Shown here: in pieces, positions 26,807 through 36,141 of the stretch
How the letters are laid out: every line of letters starts with the position of its first letter
Position numbering within the stretch: position 1 is the first letter of the stretch
NCBI RefSeq assembly: GCF_004103695.1
Contig: NZ_CP035280.1
Coordinates: 1,550,001 to 1,614,000, forward strand
DNA length: 64,000 bases
From: Clostridium sp. JN-9
GTDB lineage: Bacteria > Bacillota > Clostridia > Clostridiales > Clostridiaceae
Direction: 5' to 3'
Position numbers and translations under genes: made by a program
Notes under the pieces: generated by a model
Told to the model about the DNA's origin: nothing
The model's database searches: none
What the model saw: only the letters and a program-made list of their open reading frames with translations

Positions 26807-28123
26807 ATGGATAGACCAATAGTTGCTATTGTGGGAAGACCAAATGTAGGTAAATCCACTTTATTTAATAAGCTTGCGGGTAAAAGGATTTCTATAGTTG
26901 AAGATACTCCAGGTGTAACAAGGGATAGGATATACGCTCAGGCTGAATGGCTGAAATATAATTTTACTATAATAGATACTGGAGGTATAGAGACTGAAGG
27001 CACAGATGTGATAATATCTCAGATGAGAAGACAGGCACAGATAGCTATTGATACTGCAAAGGTAATTATATTTATAGTAGATGGAAAAGAAGGACTTACA
27101 CCTGCCGATAGAGAAGTTGCGCAAATGCTTAGAAAAAGTAATAAACCAGTTGTGCTTGTAGTAAATAAAATTGATAATTTAAAAGATGAGAATAATGCCT
27201 ATGAATTCTATAATTTAGGCATAGGTGATCCAATTACCATATCTGCTTCACAGGGTCTTGGACTTGGTGATATGCTTGATAGGGTTGTGCAGCACTTTGA
27301 TGAAGATGAAAACTATAGTGAAGAGGATGAAAACATAAAAATAGCCTTTGTTGGCAAACCCAATGTGGGAAAATCTTCATTAATAAATAAACTTTTAGGG
27401 GAAGAAAGAGTTATTGTAAGTGATATTCCTGGAACAACAAGGGATTCAATAGACAGTTACATAGAAACAGATGATGGCAAATTTACTTTGATAGATACTG
27501 CCGGCTTAAGAAGAAAAAGCAAAGTAAAGGAGCAGATAGAAAGATATAGTGTAATTAGAACATATACAGCTATAGAAAGAGCTGATGTGTGCATACTTAT
27601 GATTGATTCCAAAGATGGAATCAGCGAGCAGGATGAAAAAATTATAGGATATGCACATGAAATGAGTAAAGCTATAATGGTAGTAGTGAATAAATGGGAT
27701 TTAATTGAAAAAGATACTAAAACAATGGATTTTTTCAAAAAAAACTTACAATATAATCTTTCATTTATGCCATATGCACCTTATTTGTTTATATCTGCCA
27801 AAAGCGGTCAGAGAGTGCAGAAGGTACTTCAGATTGCAAGGCAATGTTATGCTAACTATAGCAAAAGAATTAAAACTGGTGTGCTAAATGATGTAATAAG
27901 CAGAGCTGTAATGATGAAGGAACCTCCAGTAGTGGGGACAAAAAGACTTAAAATTTATTATGTAACACAAACAGGTACCAAACCTCCAACTTTTGTTTTC
28001 TTTGTAAATGATTCATCTACAATTCATTTTTCTTATGAAAGATATATAGAAAACCAGTTGAGAGAAAGCTTTGATTTCAGCGGAACTGGAATAAAAATGG
28101 AGTTTAGAGAAAGGAAGGAATAA
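26807..28123 (+). CDS. der: Ribosome assembly GTPase Der (EngA)
   Basis: Double GTPase needed for 50S subunit assembly, 438 residues. The first G domain has GRPNVGKST at about 10-18, DTPGVTRDR and DTGG; the second has GKPNVGKSS at about 182-190, DIPGTTRDS and [11 protein letters not shown]; each has its NKxD (NKID, NKWD). A KH-like domain ends the protein ([19 protein letters not shown]). It is coupled to the DUF512 gene and to gpsA by two-base gaps. Confidence 0.98.
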   Translation: MDRPIVAIVGRPNVGKSTLFNKLAGKRISIVEDTPGVTRDRIYAQAEWLKYNFTIIDTGGIETEGTDVIISQMRRQAQIAIDTAKVIIFIVDGKEGLTPADREVAQMLRKSNKPVVLVVNKIDNLKDENNAYEFYNLGIGDPITISASQGLGLGDMLDRVVQHFDEDENYSEEDENIKIAFVGKPNVGKSSLINKLLGEERVIVSDIPGTTRDSIDSYIETDDGKFTLIDTAGLRRKSKVKEQIERYSVIRTYTAIERADVCILMIDSKDGISEQDEKIIGYAHEMSKAIMVVVNKWDLIEKDTKTMDFFKKNLQYNLSFMPYAPYLFISAKSGQRVQKVLQIARQCYANYSKRIKTGVLNDVISRAVMMKEPPVVGTKRLKIYYVTQTGTKPPTFVFFVNDSSTIHFSYERYIENQLRESFDFSGTGIKMEFRERKE

Positions 28124-28125
28124 AA

Positions 28126-29124
28126 ATGTGCTGCAATGTTGCTATATTAGGAGCAGGAAGTTTTGGGACAGCTTTAGCTGTAATGCTTTCTAAAAATGGG
28201 CATAAAATAAATATTTGGGACAGAAATGAGAAAACAGTTGAAGATATAAATGTTAAAAGAGAAAACATTAAATATCTCCATAATGTTATTATTCCTAGTG
28301 GAGTAAATGCTTATAATAATAAAAAGGAAGCAATAAATGAATGTGATTATGTAATTTTGGCAGTTCCATCACATGTTATCAGGAGTATTTGTAAGGATAT
28401 AAAAGAACTTGTAAATAAAGATCAAATAATAATAAGCATTGCAAAGGGCATAGAAGAACATACTGGGAAAAGACTGTCACAGGTAATTCAGGAAGAACTT
28501 CCAGAAAGTCCTGTGGTAATTTTATCAGGACCAAGTCATGCCGAAGAAGTTGCTCAGGATATTCCAACCACTGTGGTAGTTTCCTCATTAAACATGGAAT
28601 ATGCTGATAAAGTTCAAAATTTATTTATGAATAATAAATTCAGAGTGTATACCAATGATGACTTAATAGGTGTTGAAATTGGTGGAGCAGTTAAAAATAT
28701 CATTGCTCTTGCTGCGGGAATTTCAGATGGAATTGGATGCGGTGATAATACTAAAGCTGCCTTAATGACCAGGGGAATGAGCGAGATAGTAAGAATTGGA
28801 GTCAAGCTTGGAGGAAAGCCTGAAACATTTTCAGGACTTACTGGAATGGGCGATTTAATTGTGACCTGCACCAGTATGCACAGCAGAAACAGAAGAGCAG
28901 GAATATTAATTGGCAAAGGCATGTCACTTAATGAAGCTGCTGATCAGATAGGCATGGTTGTTGAGGGAGCAAAAGCATGCAGGGCATTTTATGAATTAAA
29001 GGATAAAATCCATGTAGATATGCCAATCACTGATACTTTGTATAAAGTATTATTTGAAGGAAAAGACCCCAAGTATGGTGTTTATGAATTAATGACAAGA
29101 GATAAAAAACAAGAAAGTTATTAA
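28126..29124 (+). CDS. gpsA: Glycerol-3-phosphate dehydrogenase (NAD(P)+)
   Basis: Makes sn-glycerol 3-phosphate from dihydroxyacetone phosphate for phospholipid synthesis; 332 residues. The N-terminal Rossmann motif is [10 protein letters not shown] near 8-17, [17 protein letters not shown] carries the catalytic Lys, and [14 protein letters not shown] is the typical substrate loop. AAGGAAGGA precedes the ATG. It is the last gene of the DUF512-der-gpsA run and has its own terminator. Confidence 0.97.
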   Translation: MCCNVAILGAGSFGTALAVMLSKNGHKINIWDRNEKTVEDINVKRENIKYLHNVIIPSGVNAYNNKKEAINECDYVILAVPSHVIRSICKDIKELVNKDQIIISIAKGIEEHTGKRLSQVIQEELPESPVVILSGPSHAEEVAQDIPTTVVVSSLNMEYADKVQNLFMNNKFRVYTNDDLIGVEIGGAVKNIIALAAGISDGIGCGDNTKAALMTRGMSEIVRIGVKLGGKPETFSGLTGMGDLIVTCTSMHSRNRRAGILIGKGMSLNEAADQIGMVVEGAKACRAFYELKDKIHVDMPITDTLYKVLFEGKDPKYGVYELMTRDKKQESY

Positions 29125-29151
29125 AAGTACAGCAAAAGCTGTACTTTTTTT
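29123..29151 (+). terminator. Terminator after gpsA
   Basis: AAAAGTACAGC pairs perfectly with GCTGTACTTTT around an A-rich loop and a T-run follows. It overlaps the stop codon. Confidence 0.92.
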
Positions 29152-29225
29152 TACCATAAAGTAATATACTCTTACAAAAGATAATATATATATATTGTCA
29201 ATAATAGATAAGTGGGAGGTATATC

Positions 29226-30704
29226 TTGGAAAGCTTTGATATATACAAGGACATTGCTGAAAGAACTCAAGGTGACATCTACGTAGGGGTGGTTGGGCCA
29301 GTAAGAACAGGTAAATCCACATTCATAAAAAGGTTTATGGAAATTATGGTTCTTCCGAAAATTGAGAATTCATATAAACAGCAAAGAGCAAAAGATGAAC
29401 TGCCACAAAGTGGTAGCGGCAAGTCTATTCACACTACAGAACCTAAATTTGTACCCAATGAAGCAGTGGAAATTTCATTAGATGATAACACAAAACTTAA
29501 AGTAAGAATGGTTGATTGTGTTGGATACATTGTAAAAAGCGCTCTTGGTTACATGGAAGGCGAAAATTCAAAAATGGTTACCACTCCATGGTATGATTAT
29601 GAAATACCTTTTGAGGAAGCAGCAGAACTTGGCACTAAAAAAGTAATTAATGAACATTCAACCATAGGGCTGGTTGTTACTACAGATGGATCCATAACGG
29701 ATATTAAAAGGGAGGATTATGTAGAAGCAGAAGAAAGGGTAGTCAATGAATTAAAGTCAATAAACAAGCCTTTTATTATGATTTTAAATTCTAAACATGT
29801 AGATAATGAAGAAACAATACAACTTAAGAATGAACTTGAAGAAAAATATGATGTACCTGTTCAGGCTATGGATGTACTTAACATGAATGAACAGGATATC
29901 GAGGATACATTACAAAGGGTACTTAAAGAGTTCCCTGTAAAAGAAATTAATATAAATATGCCTGAATGGATAGAAAAATTAGATTCAAAACATTGGCTTA
30001 AAATCGAATTTGTAAATGTAGTTAAGAGTCTATGCAAAAACATATTAAAAATAAGAGATATAGGTAAATCTGTAGATGGACTTAGGAATAGTGAATTTCT
30101 AGATGAATCTAAAATAAATGAAATTAATATGGGACAAGGGACTGCTACAGTATCATTAAAGCCAAAGCATGGTATGTTTTATAGGATACTTGGAGAGGTA
30201 TGCGGTCAGGAAATATCAGGTGAAAGTGATCTTCTGAATATTCTTAAGGATATGCACTCAGCAAAGTGTGAATACGACAAAATAGCTCAAGCTTTAAAGG
30301 ATGTAAGAGAGACAGGATACGGATTAGTACCTCCGCAATTGTCGGAGATGAAGCTGGAAGAGCCTGAAATAATAAAGAGTGGAAATAAATGCATAGTGAA
30401 ATTAAAGGCATCTGCTCCAAGCTTACATTTTATCAAAGCAGACATTCAAACTGAAATTTCTCCAATTATGGGAAATGAAAAAGAAAGCGAAGAAATGGTT
30501 AAAAATTTATTTGAACAATTTGAGAATGATCCATCGAAATTATGGCAGAGTAATATGTTTGGCAAAACTTTAGAAGACCTTGTAAAGGATGGATTACAAA
30601 ATAAATTGTATAAAATGCCGGAAGATGTACAAATTAAGATTCAGAAAACATTACAAAAGATTATTAATGAGGGCAATGGAGGATTAATTTGCATAATTCT
30701 TTAG
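29226..30704 (+). CDS. spoIVA: Spore coat morphogenetic ATPase SpoIVA
   Basis: A 492-residue ATPase that polymerises on the outer forespore membrane and forms the base of the spore coat. The N-terminal domain has Walker A GPVRTGKST at 24-32, DELPQSGSGKSIHTTEPKF and LVTTDGSI-like segments; the middle domain follows, and the C-terminus ends GGLICIIL, the conserved tail that contacts SpoVM. The TTG start lies six bases after GGGAGGT and gives MESFDIYKDIAERT, matching homologues. SigE dependence is expected from the family, but I could not pick a convincing SigE promoter. SpoVM, its partner, is encoded at 50.1 kb. Confidence 0.97.
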   Translation: MESFDIYKDIAERTQGDIYVGVVGPVRTGKSTFIKRFMEIMVLPKIENSYKQQRAKDELPQSGSGKSIHTTEPKFVPNEAVEISLDDNTKLKVRMVDCVGYIVKSALGYMEGENSKMVTTPWYDYEIPFEEAAELGTKKVINEHSTIGLVVTTDGSITDIKREDYVEAEERVVNELKSINKPFIMILNSKHVDNEETIQLKNELEEKYDVPVQAMDVLNMNEQDIEDTLQRVLKEFPVKEININMPEWIEKLDSKHWLKIEFVNVVKSLCKNILKIRDIGKSVDGLRNSEFLDESKINEINMGQGTATVSLKPKHGMFYRILGEVCGQEISGESDLLNILKDMHSAKCEYDKIAQALKDVRETGYGLVPPQLSEMKLEEPEIIKSGNKCIVKLKASAPSLHFIKADIQTEISPIMGNEKESEEMVKNLFEQFENDPSKLWQSNMFGKTLEDLVKDGLQNKLYKMPEDVQIKIQKTLQKIINEGNGGLICIIL

Positions 30705-30717
30705 ATTATAATATAAT
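30689..30717 (+). promoter_or_regulatory. tRNA promoter inside the end of spoIVA
   Basis: TTGCAT at 30689-30694 and TATAAT at 30712-30717, 17 bases apart. The -35 element is within the last codons of spoIVA. Transcription would begin near 30724, 11 bases before the tRNA. Confidence 0.65.
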
Positions 30718-30734
30718 ATATTATACATGTTAAT

Positions 30735-30810
30735 CTGGGTGTAGCGCAGATGGTAGCGTGCATGAATGGGGTTCATGAGGTCGCAAGTTCAAGTCTTGTC
30801 ACCCAGACCA
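30735..30810 (+). tRNA. tRNA-Pro, anticodon GGG
   Basis: All arms fold: acceptor CTGGGTG with CACCCAG, D stem GCGC/GCGT, anticodon stem CATGA/TCATG with loop ATGGGGT, and T stem GCAAG/CTTGT with loop TTCAAGT. The anticodon GGG is at 30768-30770, reading CCC and CCU. CCA is encoded at 30808-30810, with discriminator A. This is the only tRNA in the window. Confidence 0.95.
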
Positions 30811-30812
30811 TC

Positions 30813-30971
30813 TCAAACCTTTAGGCTCAATGGCTTAGGGGTTTTTATTTTTTCATCTTGCCCCTTTTTCAAACTATTAATGTCACCTTTCAAGTCTGCA
30901 TACATTTTTTCCAGCAATTCAAATATTTTTTCATTTTCCATATTTATCATCCCTTTCTTATTTCCATTCAT
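30813..30971 (-). CDS. Small coiled-coil ORF, likely remnant, facing tRNA-Pro
   Basis: On the minus strand ATG at 30971 has AAAGGAG nine bases upstream, and 52 codons run to TGA at 30813. The product contains MENEKIFELLEKMYADLKGD and INSLKKGQDEKIKT, a charged coiled coil of the kind common in phage-derived proteins of clostridia. The last codons run through the tRNA terminator, so the original C-terminus has probably been lost. I do not recognise the family. It looks like the cut end of a mobile element that once used the tRNA. Confidence 0.4.
   Translation of the reverse strand: MNGNKKGMINMENEKIFELLEKMYADLKGDINSLKKGQDEKIKTPKPLSLKV
30818..30853 (+). terminator. Terminator after tRNA-Pro
   Basis: CCTTTAGGC pairs with GCTTAGGGG (several G-U pairs), followed by TTTTTATTTTTT. 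Confidence 0.75.
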
Positions 30972-30985
30972 AAATTTTAACTCCT

Positions 30986-31123
30986 TTAATCTTCATCTTC
31001 AAATAATGCATCTATGTACTTTTCTAATAATTCCATCTTTTGAGGAGTTATATTTTTACCTTCTAAGTGTACTGCCAAAGTATCAAGCTGATTAAACTTT
31101 TTTTCTATGGATACAACATGATG
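30986..31123 (-). pseudogene. Fragment of a small gene without a start codon
   Basis: An open frame of 45 sense codons on the minus strand lacks any start codon in its upstream part. It ends ALFEDED and includes FNQLDTLAVHLEGKNITPQK, which looks like real coding sequence. Its stop lies 14 bases before the start of the next small ORF and overlaps its ribosome site, suggesting a former operon. The 5' end seems lost. No database check was possible. Confidence 0.35.
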
Positions 31124-31223
31124 TCAAGCTAACCGTTATTTATTTAAAACACAATACTTTGATTTTAGGTGTAAAAAATTTTTTAAAAAAGGTAATTAAA
31201 TAATATAAATTACATAAAATATT

Positions 31224-31258
31224 AAGACTGGAATTTTCATTATTCCAGGTCTTTTTTA
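31224..31258 (+). terminator. Terminator-like hairpin without an obvious plus-strand gene before it
   Basis: AAGACTGGAAT pairs with ATTCCAGGTCTT with one bulged A, followed by TTTTTTATT. No plus-strand gene ends here, since the nearest is the tRNA 410 bases upstream, so it may be left over from lost DNA or end a small RNA. The bases from 31124 to 31223 show nothing else I can support. Confidence 0.55.
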
Positions 31259-31313
31259 TTATTCACAATATTTTTAAGATTTATATTCATATATATACAA
31301 GGAGGTAGTAACA

Positions 31314-31916
31314 ATGAAAAAATTGTTTTTATTAATTATAGTGCTGGCGCTGTTTTTAACTTCATGTACTGGTACAAACAAACCTGGTAATTCTTCATCT
31401 TCTAAAAATGGAGTTTCAAACTCTAATACAACTATAAGTAATAGTGATGATAAAAGTAATAACAACAATGCTGCTGAAAATAAAAAGGCAACCACTGAAA
31501 GTAAAAAAACAACTACTGTAATAAAAGTATTTTTAATTGCTATAGATGATAATGGTAAAAGCGGTAAGAAGCTTGACACAGGCGATAGCGTGGTGGCTGT
31601 AGAAAGGGTAATTTCCACACCAGAAACACCACTAAAAGGGGCACTAAGTGATTTGTTTTCTATAAAAGACAGAATTTATGGAAAGTCTGGTTTATATAAT
31701 ACTTTATACAAATCAAATCTTAAAGTTGAAAGTGCTAAAATAGTGAATGGAGCAGCAACTGTTAATTTATCAGGAACTTTTAGTCTTGGTGGAGTAATGG
31801 ATATTCCAAGAGTGAAGGCTCAGCTAATTGAAACTGTTATGCAGTTTCAATCTGTGAAGAGTGCTAAGATTTATATTAATGGCAAGACATTAGATGATGC
31901 ACTTTCATTAAAATAG
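31314..31916 (+). CDS. GerMN-domain lipoprotein
   Basis: A 200-residue lipoprotein. The signal peptide MKKLFLLIIVLALFLTSC ends in lipobox LTSC with lipidated Cys18, then an Asn/Ser/Lys-rich linker to about residue 65, then one GerMN (sporulation/spore germination) domain. The linker is low-complexity. AGGAGGT precedes the ATG. GerM in Bacillus helps hold the mother-cell and forespore membranes together, but the domain also occurs in vegetative lipoproteins, so a sporulation role is inferred only. It lies in the small accessory patch after the tRNA. Confidence 0.8.
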   Translation: MKKLFLLIIVLALFLTSCTGTNKPGNSSSSKNGVSNSNTTISNSDDKSNNNNAAENKKATTESKKTTTVIKVFLIAIDDNGKSGKKLDTGDSVVAVERVISTPETPLKGALSDLFSIKDRIYGKSGLYNTLYKSNLKVESAKIVNGAATVNLSGTFSLGGVMDIPRVKAQLIETVMQFQSVKSAKIYINGKTLDDALSLK

Positions 31917-31999
31917 CTAATTTACCAAATGAAATTATATAGATACAATAAGTTCTAATTTTATCCCCATTAAAATATTTTGTATTGGAGGGGATAAAT

Positions 32000-32293
32000 A
32001 TGGATATGACTCAGATTTTAATTTCATCACTTATAGTTGAAGCCTTGTGGGAAACATCAAAAATGTTCTGGCAGAACGGTAAGATAAATTATGATAGAAT
32101 TGGAGCAGTAGCATTTGGGGAATTAGTAGCCTTAAGTGCAAATATAGATTTTTTAGCTGCTGTAGGGGTTAATATGAGAATCCCTATTGTTGGAAATATT
32201 TTAACAGGTTTATTAATATCAAGAGGTGCAAATTTTATGCATGATATTTTGGCATCAGTGGGTACTTTCAGCAGTAATATTAAACAGAAATAA
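32000..32293 (+). CDS. Small holin-like membrane protein
   Basis: A 97-residue protein from the ATG at 32000, which has GGAGGGG upstream; the TTG at 31985 lies inside that site. It shows an N-terminal segment MTQILISSLIVEALWETSKM, then RIGAVAFGELVALSANIDFL and PIVGNILTGLLISRGAN as further hydrophobic stretches. The layout resembles small phage holin-like proteins of clostridia. It may be a relic of a phage, or a resident membrane protein. No lysin gene is next to it. Function is unknown. Confidence 0.6.
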   Translation: MDMTQILISSLIVEALWETSKMFWQNGKINYDRIGAVAFGELVALSANIDFLAAVGVNMRIPIVGNILTGLLISRGANFMHDILASVGTFSSNIKQK

Positions 32294-32555
32294 TTTCTAT
32301 TTAAGCAATTGGAGTTTTATGATATATTATTTTGAAAATATAATATACAGAAGAAACACTTTTACTCGTGGAAGAAAATGTAAATGCAATTAAATAATAT
32401 ATTATAATTAGCTTAATAATATAAGATATATGCAATAAAAATAATAAAATATTGAACATATATCTTTTTTTAAAAAAATTAATGAAATGATATTTAAAGT
32501 ACTGTAAAATATATATTAGAAGGTGAGAATAAATATAAATTAGGGGGAAATGAAC

Positions 32556-33548
32556 ATGAAAAAAGTAGCAGTTGTTTTTAATGGTGGAACAATTTCAATG
32601 AAGGTGGACCCAAGAATAAAAGCGGCGGTTCCATCATTAACAGGAGAAGATATCATGTCAATGGTAACAGGTATTGAAGAGTTTGCTACTGTTGAATCTT
32701 ATACTTTTTCTAATGTGCCAAGTCCACATATGACCCCTCTTAATATGATGGAATTATCTAAATTTATAAGAAAACTTTTGGATAGAGATGATATTTCTGG
32801 AGTAGTGGTAACCCATGGAACTGATACATTAGAAGAAACAGCATATTTACTTGATTTAACAATAAATAATGAGAAACCTGTAATTGTCACCGGTTCAATG
32901 AGAAGCAGTTCTGAACTGGGATATGACGGGCCAGCAAATCTTGCAGCTTCAATTTGTACAGCAATTACCCAAGAAGCAAGGGGAAAGGGAGTTTTGGTAT
33001 GCTTAAATGATGAACTAAACTGTGCAAGTGAAGTAACAAAAAGTAATTCAATGAGTTTAAATACTTTTAAGAGTCCATATTTTGGACCAGTAGGAATTGT
33101 GGATAATAATGAAGTGATATTTTATAGAGACACTTTAAAAAAACAGCACATAAAAACAGATGTTATTGAAACTAAGGTTGATCTGATAAAGTGTGTATCC
33201 GGACTGGATTCCAGAATAATTGATTATTACATAAGCCAGGGTGATAAAGGATTAGTAATAGAAGGGCTAGGGAGAGGCAACATTCCTCCAGATATGGTGG
33301 ATGGAGTTAAAAGGGCCTTAGATAAGGAAATACCAATAGTCCTGGTTTCCAGATGCTATGAAAGCAGGGTACTTGATACTTATGGATATCATGGAGGAGG
33401 TAAGGAATTAAAGAACATGGGAGTGATTTTTGGAGATAATCTGCCGGGACAAAAGGCAAGGATAAAGCTCATGGTTGCCTTGGGAGCTTATGGAAATGAT
33501 AATAAAAAAATAAGGGAGATATTTGAAAAGGACCACTATATTAAATAA
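32556..33548 (+). CDS. ansA: L-asparaginase, type I
   Basis: Cytoplasmic-type asparaginase of 330 residues. The first active-site motif FNGGTISM near 8-15 holds the nucleophilic Thr, and the second is VVTHGTDTLEETA near 88-100 with Thr, Asp and later Lys (GSMRSSSELGYDG region). It hydrolyses asparagine to aspartate and ammonia. No signal peptide is present. I prefer ATG at 32556 because GGGGG is eight bases upstream; ATG at 32550 is too close. The 256 bases before it (32294-32549) are very AT-rich and hold nothing I can support. Confidence 0.92.
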   Translation: MKKVAVVFNGGTISMKVDPRIKAAVPSLTGEDIMSMVTGIEEFATVESYTFSNVPSPHMTPLNMMELSKFIRKLLDRDDISGVVVTHGTDTLEETAYLLDLTINNEKPVIVTGSMRSSSELGYDGPANLAASICTAITQEARGKGVLVCLNDELNCASEVTKSNSMSLNTFKSPYFGPVGIVDNNEVIFYRDTLKKQHIKTDVIETKVDLIKCVSGLDSRIIDYYISQGDKGLVIEGLGRGNIPPDMVDGVKRALDKEIPIVLVSRCYESRVLDTYGYHGGGKELKNMGVIFGDNLPGQKARIKLMVALGAYGNDNKKIREIFEKDHYIK

Positions 33549-33561
33549 GTATAAACTTACA

Positions 33562-33600
33562 GCCTTAAAGTATAAAACAAAGCACGCTTTAAGGCATTTT
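33562..33600 (+). terminator. Terminator after ansA
   Basis: GCCTTAAAG pairs perfectly with CTTTAAGGC around a 16-base loop, followed by ATTTTC. Confidence 0.8.
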
Positions 33601-33701
33601 CTTATAAAAAATCAAGGCACATATATAATAAAATTTATGAAAGTAACAAATACTTTAATTTTTGAATAGAATGATATAAAAGCCTAATAGGAGAGAAATC
33701 T

Positions 33702-34853
33702 ATGAAAATAAATAACAGAATGAATACTATTAAGGAATATCATTTTAAAAAAATTGAAGAAAATAAAAAAGTTCTTATTAATCAAGGAAAAGAAATTATT
33801 GATTTAAGCATTGGAGATCCTGATCTGCCAGTGGAAAAATCAATTGTACAGGCACTGGAAAATGCTTTATGTACTAAAAATTACAATAATTATCCTCCAT
33901 ATGACGGTATTATTCAGCTAAAGAATGAGATTATAAATTACTATAAACAGGTATTTAATGTGTCCCTGGTTCGGGAAGAAGTTCTTATTCTTATTGGGTC
34001 AAAAGAAGGAATAAGCAATATTATACCTGCTGTATGTGACTTTGGAGATACATTAATTATGCCAGAACCAGCATATCCTGTATATGAAACCTGTTCAAGA
34101 CTATGGGGAACAGAACCATACACTATACCATTAAAGGAATCACATGGATATCTTCCAGATTTAAGTGCTATTCCAGATAATATAAGAAGGAAAGCTAAAT
34201 TATTTTTCATTAATTATCCAAATAACCCCACAGGAGCAATAGCAAATGATTATTTTTATAAGTATATAGTTAATTATTGTATAGATAATGATATAGTGTT
34301 ATGCAATGATGGTGCTTATAATGAAATAATAATGGAAAAAAGGCAGCCATTAAGTCTGCTGCAGTTTGACCCAGATAAAAAGTTTATTGAATTTGGATCA
34401 TTTTCAAAAACTTATAATATGACTGGTTTCCGAATCGGTTATGTAGTAGGAAATAGAAACATTATAGATGCAATTTGTAAAGTAAAGAGCAATTTGGATT
34501 CTGGTCAATTTATTCCAATACAGTTAGCTGCAGTAGCTGCACTAAAACTTGACAGGAATTACGTTGATAGAGTAAGGAAAGTTTATGATAAGAGAAGAGA
34601 AATAGCAATTTCAATTTTAAATGAAAAAAATATTAAAGTTTTTAGTGGTGGCGGAACGTTTTATATATGGTGCAAAATCCCACACAATTATACTACAGAT
34701 GAATTTTGCGAAGAATTACTGGATCAGAATGGTTTAATTGTTACGCCGGGATATTGTTTCGGAAATTCAGGTTATGGATATTTCAGGATATCTCTGACTA
34801 AAAGCTGTGGTGAAATTGAAAAAACACTTAAAAAATTAAAAAAGTATGAATAA
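33702..34853 (+). CDS. Class I/II PLP aminotransferase, aspartate or LL-diaminopimelate type
   Basis: A fold-type I aminotransferase of 383 residues. IDLSIGDPDLPVEKSIVQAL at about 30-49 opens the fold, YPNNPTGA is the substrate loop, and SFSKTYNMTGFRIGY carries the PLP lysine in SKT; the Arg binding the alpha-carboxylate is in YFRISL near the end. Its sequence pattern resembles LL-diaminopimelate aminotransferase-like enzymes and aspartate transaminases. The exact substrate cannot be set from sequence. It stands downstream of asparaginase, with a terminator between them. Confidence 0.85.
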   Translation: MKINNRMNTIKEYHFKKIEENKKVLINQGKEIIDLSIGDPDLPVEKSIVQALENALCTKNYNNYPPYDGIIQLKNEIINYYKQVFNVSLVREEVLILIGSKEGISNIIPAVCDFGDTLIMPEPAYPVYETCSRLWGTEPYTIPLKESHGYLPDLSAIPDNIRRKAKLFFINYPNNPTGAIANDYFYKYIVNYCIDNDIVLCNDGAYNEIIMEKRQPLSLLQFDPDKKFIEFGSFSKTYNMTGFRIGYVVGNRNIIDAICKVKSNLDSGQFIPIQLAAVAALKLDRNYVDRVRKVYDKRREIAISILNEKNIKVFSGGGTFYIWCKIPHNYTTDEFCEELLDQNGLIVTPGYCFGNSGYGYFRISLTKSCGEIEKTLKKLKKYE

Positions 34854-34866
34854 AGTGTTAACAATT

Positions 34867-34896
34867 TTGTTTTTTGTATTCTAATTATGTTATAAT
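34867..34896 (+). promoter_or_regulatory. Promoter of the yicC-remA-gmk-rpoZ-coaBC operon
   Basis: TTGTTT at 34867-34872 and TATAAT at 34891-34896, spaced 18 bases, with TG one base before the -10 (TGTTATAAT). No terminator separates the five genes that follow. Confidence 0.6.
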
Positions 34897-34961
34897 TCAT
34901 ATAAAAATAAATTTATTAAATAAGTTTTTATGAATTAGTTGTTTTGGAAGGATGTATTATA

Positions 34962-35840
34962 ATGATTAAGAGCATGACTGGTTATGGGAGAGGCAGCTTT
35001 GACAAGAATGGAAGAAGCTTCATAGTAGAAATAAAAAGCGTTAATCACAGATATCTGGACTTAAACATTAAAATGCCTAAGAATCTTTTTTCTCTTGAGG
35101 ATAGAGTGAGAAAAACTATTTCAAATAAAGTCAGCAGGGGTAAAATTGACTTGTTTGTAACACAAAGCAGTTACGGAAGAGCTGATATGACTGCAGTTTT
35201 TAACGAAGCTCTTGGAGATAGTTATGTGAAATGTTTAAATGAAATCAAAAATAGATATAACATTAGTGATGGTGTTTCTCTTGGCTTGGTTTCAAAATTC
35301 CCGGAGGTTATAACATTAAATCAGGCTGAGGAAGATATGGATGAAATCTGGGATGCACTTAAGCCCGCTTTGGATGAATCATTGGATATGCTTATAACAA
35401 TGAGGACAAATGAAGGTGAAAAACTGCAGGATAATATTATTAATAAATGTGATTTTATAAAAAGCTATGTTGACAAAATAGAGGAAAAATCACCTGTAAT
35501 AATCAGTGAATATAAGGAAAAGCTAAATGAAAAAATAAGAGAATTATTAGGTGACAGGCAGATTGATGAAAGCAGAATTGCTATGGAAGTTGCAATATTT
35601 GCTGATAAAGCCTGTGTAGATGAAGAAATTGTCAGGCTGAACAGTCATTTAGAGCAGCTTAAAAGCACTATTGGTTTAAATGAATCTGTTGGCAGAAAGC
35701 TGGATTTTATTGTTCAGGAAATGAATAGAGAAACGAATACCATAGCATCAAAATCTACAGATATAGAAATTATCAACACTGTTTTAAATATAAAAAATGA
35801 AATAGAAAAAATAAGAGAACAAGTACAAAATATTGAATAG
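34962..35840 (+). CDS. yicC: YicC-family endoribonuclease-like protein
   Basis: A 292-residue YicC/YloC protein. It starts [13 protein letters not shown], the invariant family start, continues [14 protein letters not shown], and ends with [18 protein letters not shown] and a DUF1732 domain. E. coli YicC is a ribonuclease acting on small RNAs. ATG at 34962 is preferred because it gives that start; TTG at 34944 lies in the ribosome-site region. It begins the conserved yicC-remA-gmk-rpoZ operon, seen also in Bacillus as yloC. Confidence 0.94.
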   Translation: MIKSMTGYGRGSFDKNGRSFIVEIKSVNHRYLDLNIKMPKNLFSLEDRVRKTISNKVSRGKIDLFVTQSSYGRADMTAVFNEALGDSYVKCLNEIKNRYNISDGVSLGLVSKFPEVITLNQAEEDMDEIWDALKPALDESLDMLITMRTNEGEKLQDNIINKCDFIKSYVDKIEEKSPVIISEYKEKLNEKIRELLGDRQIDESRIAMEVAIFADKACVDEEIVRLNSHLEQLKSTIGLNESVGRKLDFIVQEMNRETNTIASKSTDIEIINTVLNIKNEIEKIREQVQNIE

Positions 35841-35856
35841 AGGTAGGAGGAAACAT

Positions 35857-36141
35857 ATGAGTATTAAATTAATAAACATTGGATTTGGGAATATTGTATC
35901 TGCCAACAGATTAGTAGCTATAGTTAGTCCGGAATCTGCACCAATTAAAAGAATTATCCAGGAAGCAAGGGATAGAGGTATGCTGATTGATGCTACATAT
36001 GGCAGAAGAACCAGAGCAGTAATAATAACAGACAGCGATCATGTAATTTTATCGGCAGTTCAGCCTGAAACTGTTGCCCATAGATTATCTTCTAAGGATG
36101 ATGATCCAGAGGAAAGTATTGATGAGGTTGATGAAAAATGA
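35857..36141 (+). CDS. remA: RemA-family DNA-binding regulator (DUF370)
   Basis: A 94-residue DUF370 protein. It begins [20 protein letters not shown], then [20 protein letters not shown] and [12 protein letters not shown], nearly the same as Bacillus RemA, which activates biofilm matrix and osmoprotection genes. An acidic tail [14 protein letters not shown] is extra. ATG at 35857 is set by TAGGAGG; the ORF start at 35833 is not supported. Its TGA overlaps the gmk ATG (ATGA). Target genes in clostridia are not known to me. Confidence 0.95.
   Translation: MSIKLINIGFGNIVSANRLVAIVSPESAPIKRIIQEARDRGMLIDATYGRRTRAVIITDSDHVILSAVQPETVAHRLSSKDDDPEESIDEVDEK

Noticed and set aside
30766-31095. Plus-strand ORF of 109 codons beginning inside the tRNA
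   Set aside because: It starts in the anticodon loop of tRNA-Pro, reads through the terminator and has no ribosome site; the minus strand carries the real coding fragments.
31266-31295. SigE-like promoter CAATATT-15-CATATATA before the GerMN gene
   Set aside because: Transcription would begin at or after the ribosome site (31299), so the mRNA would lack it.
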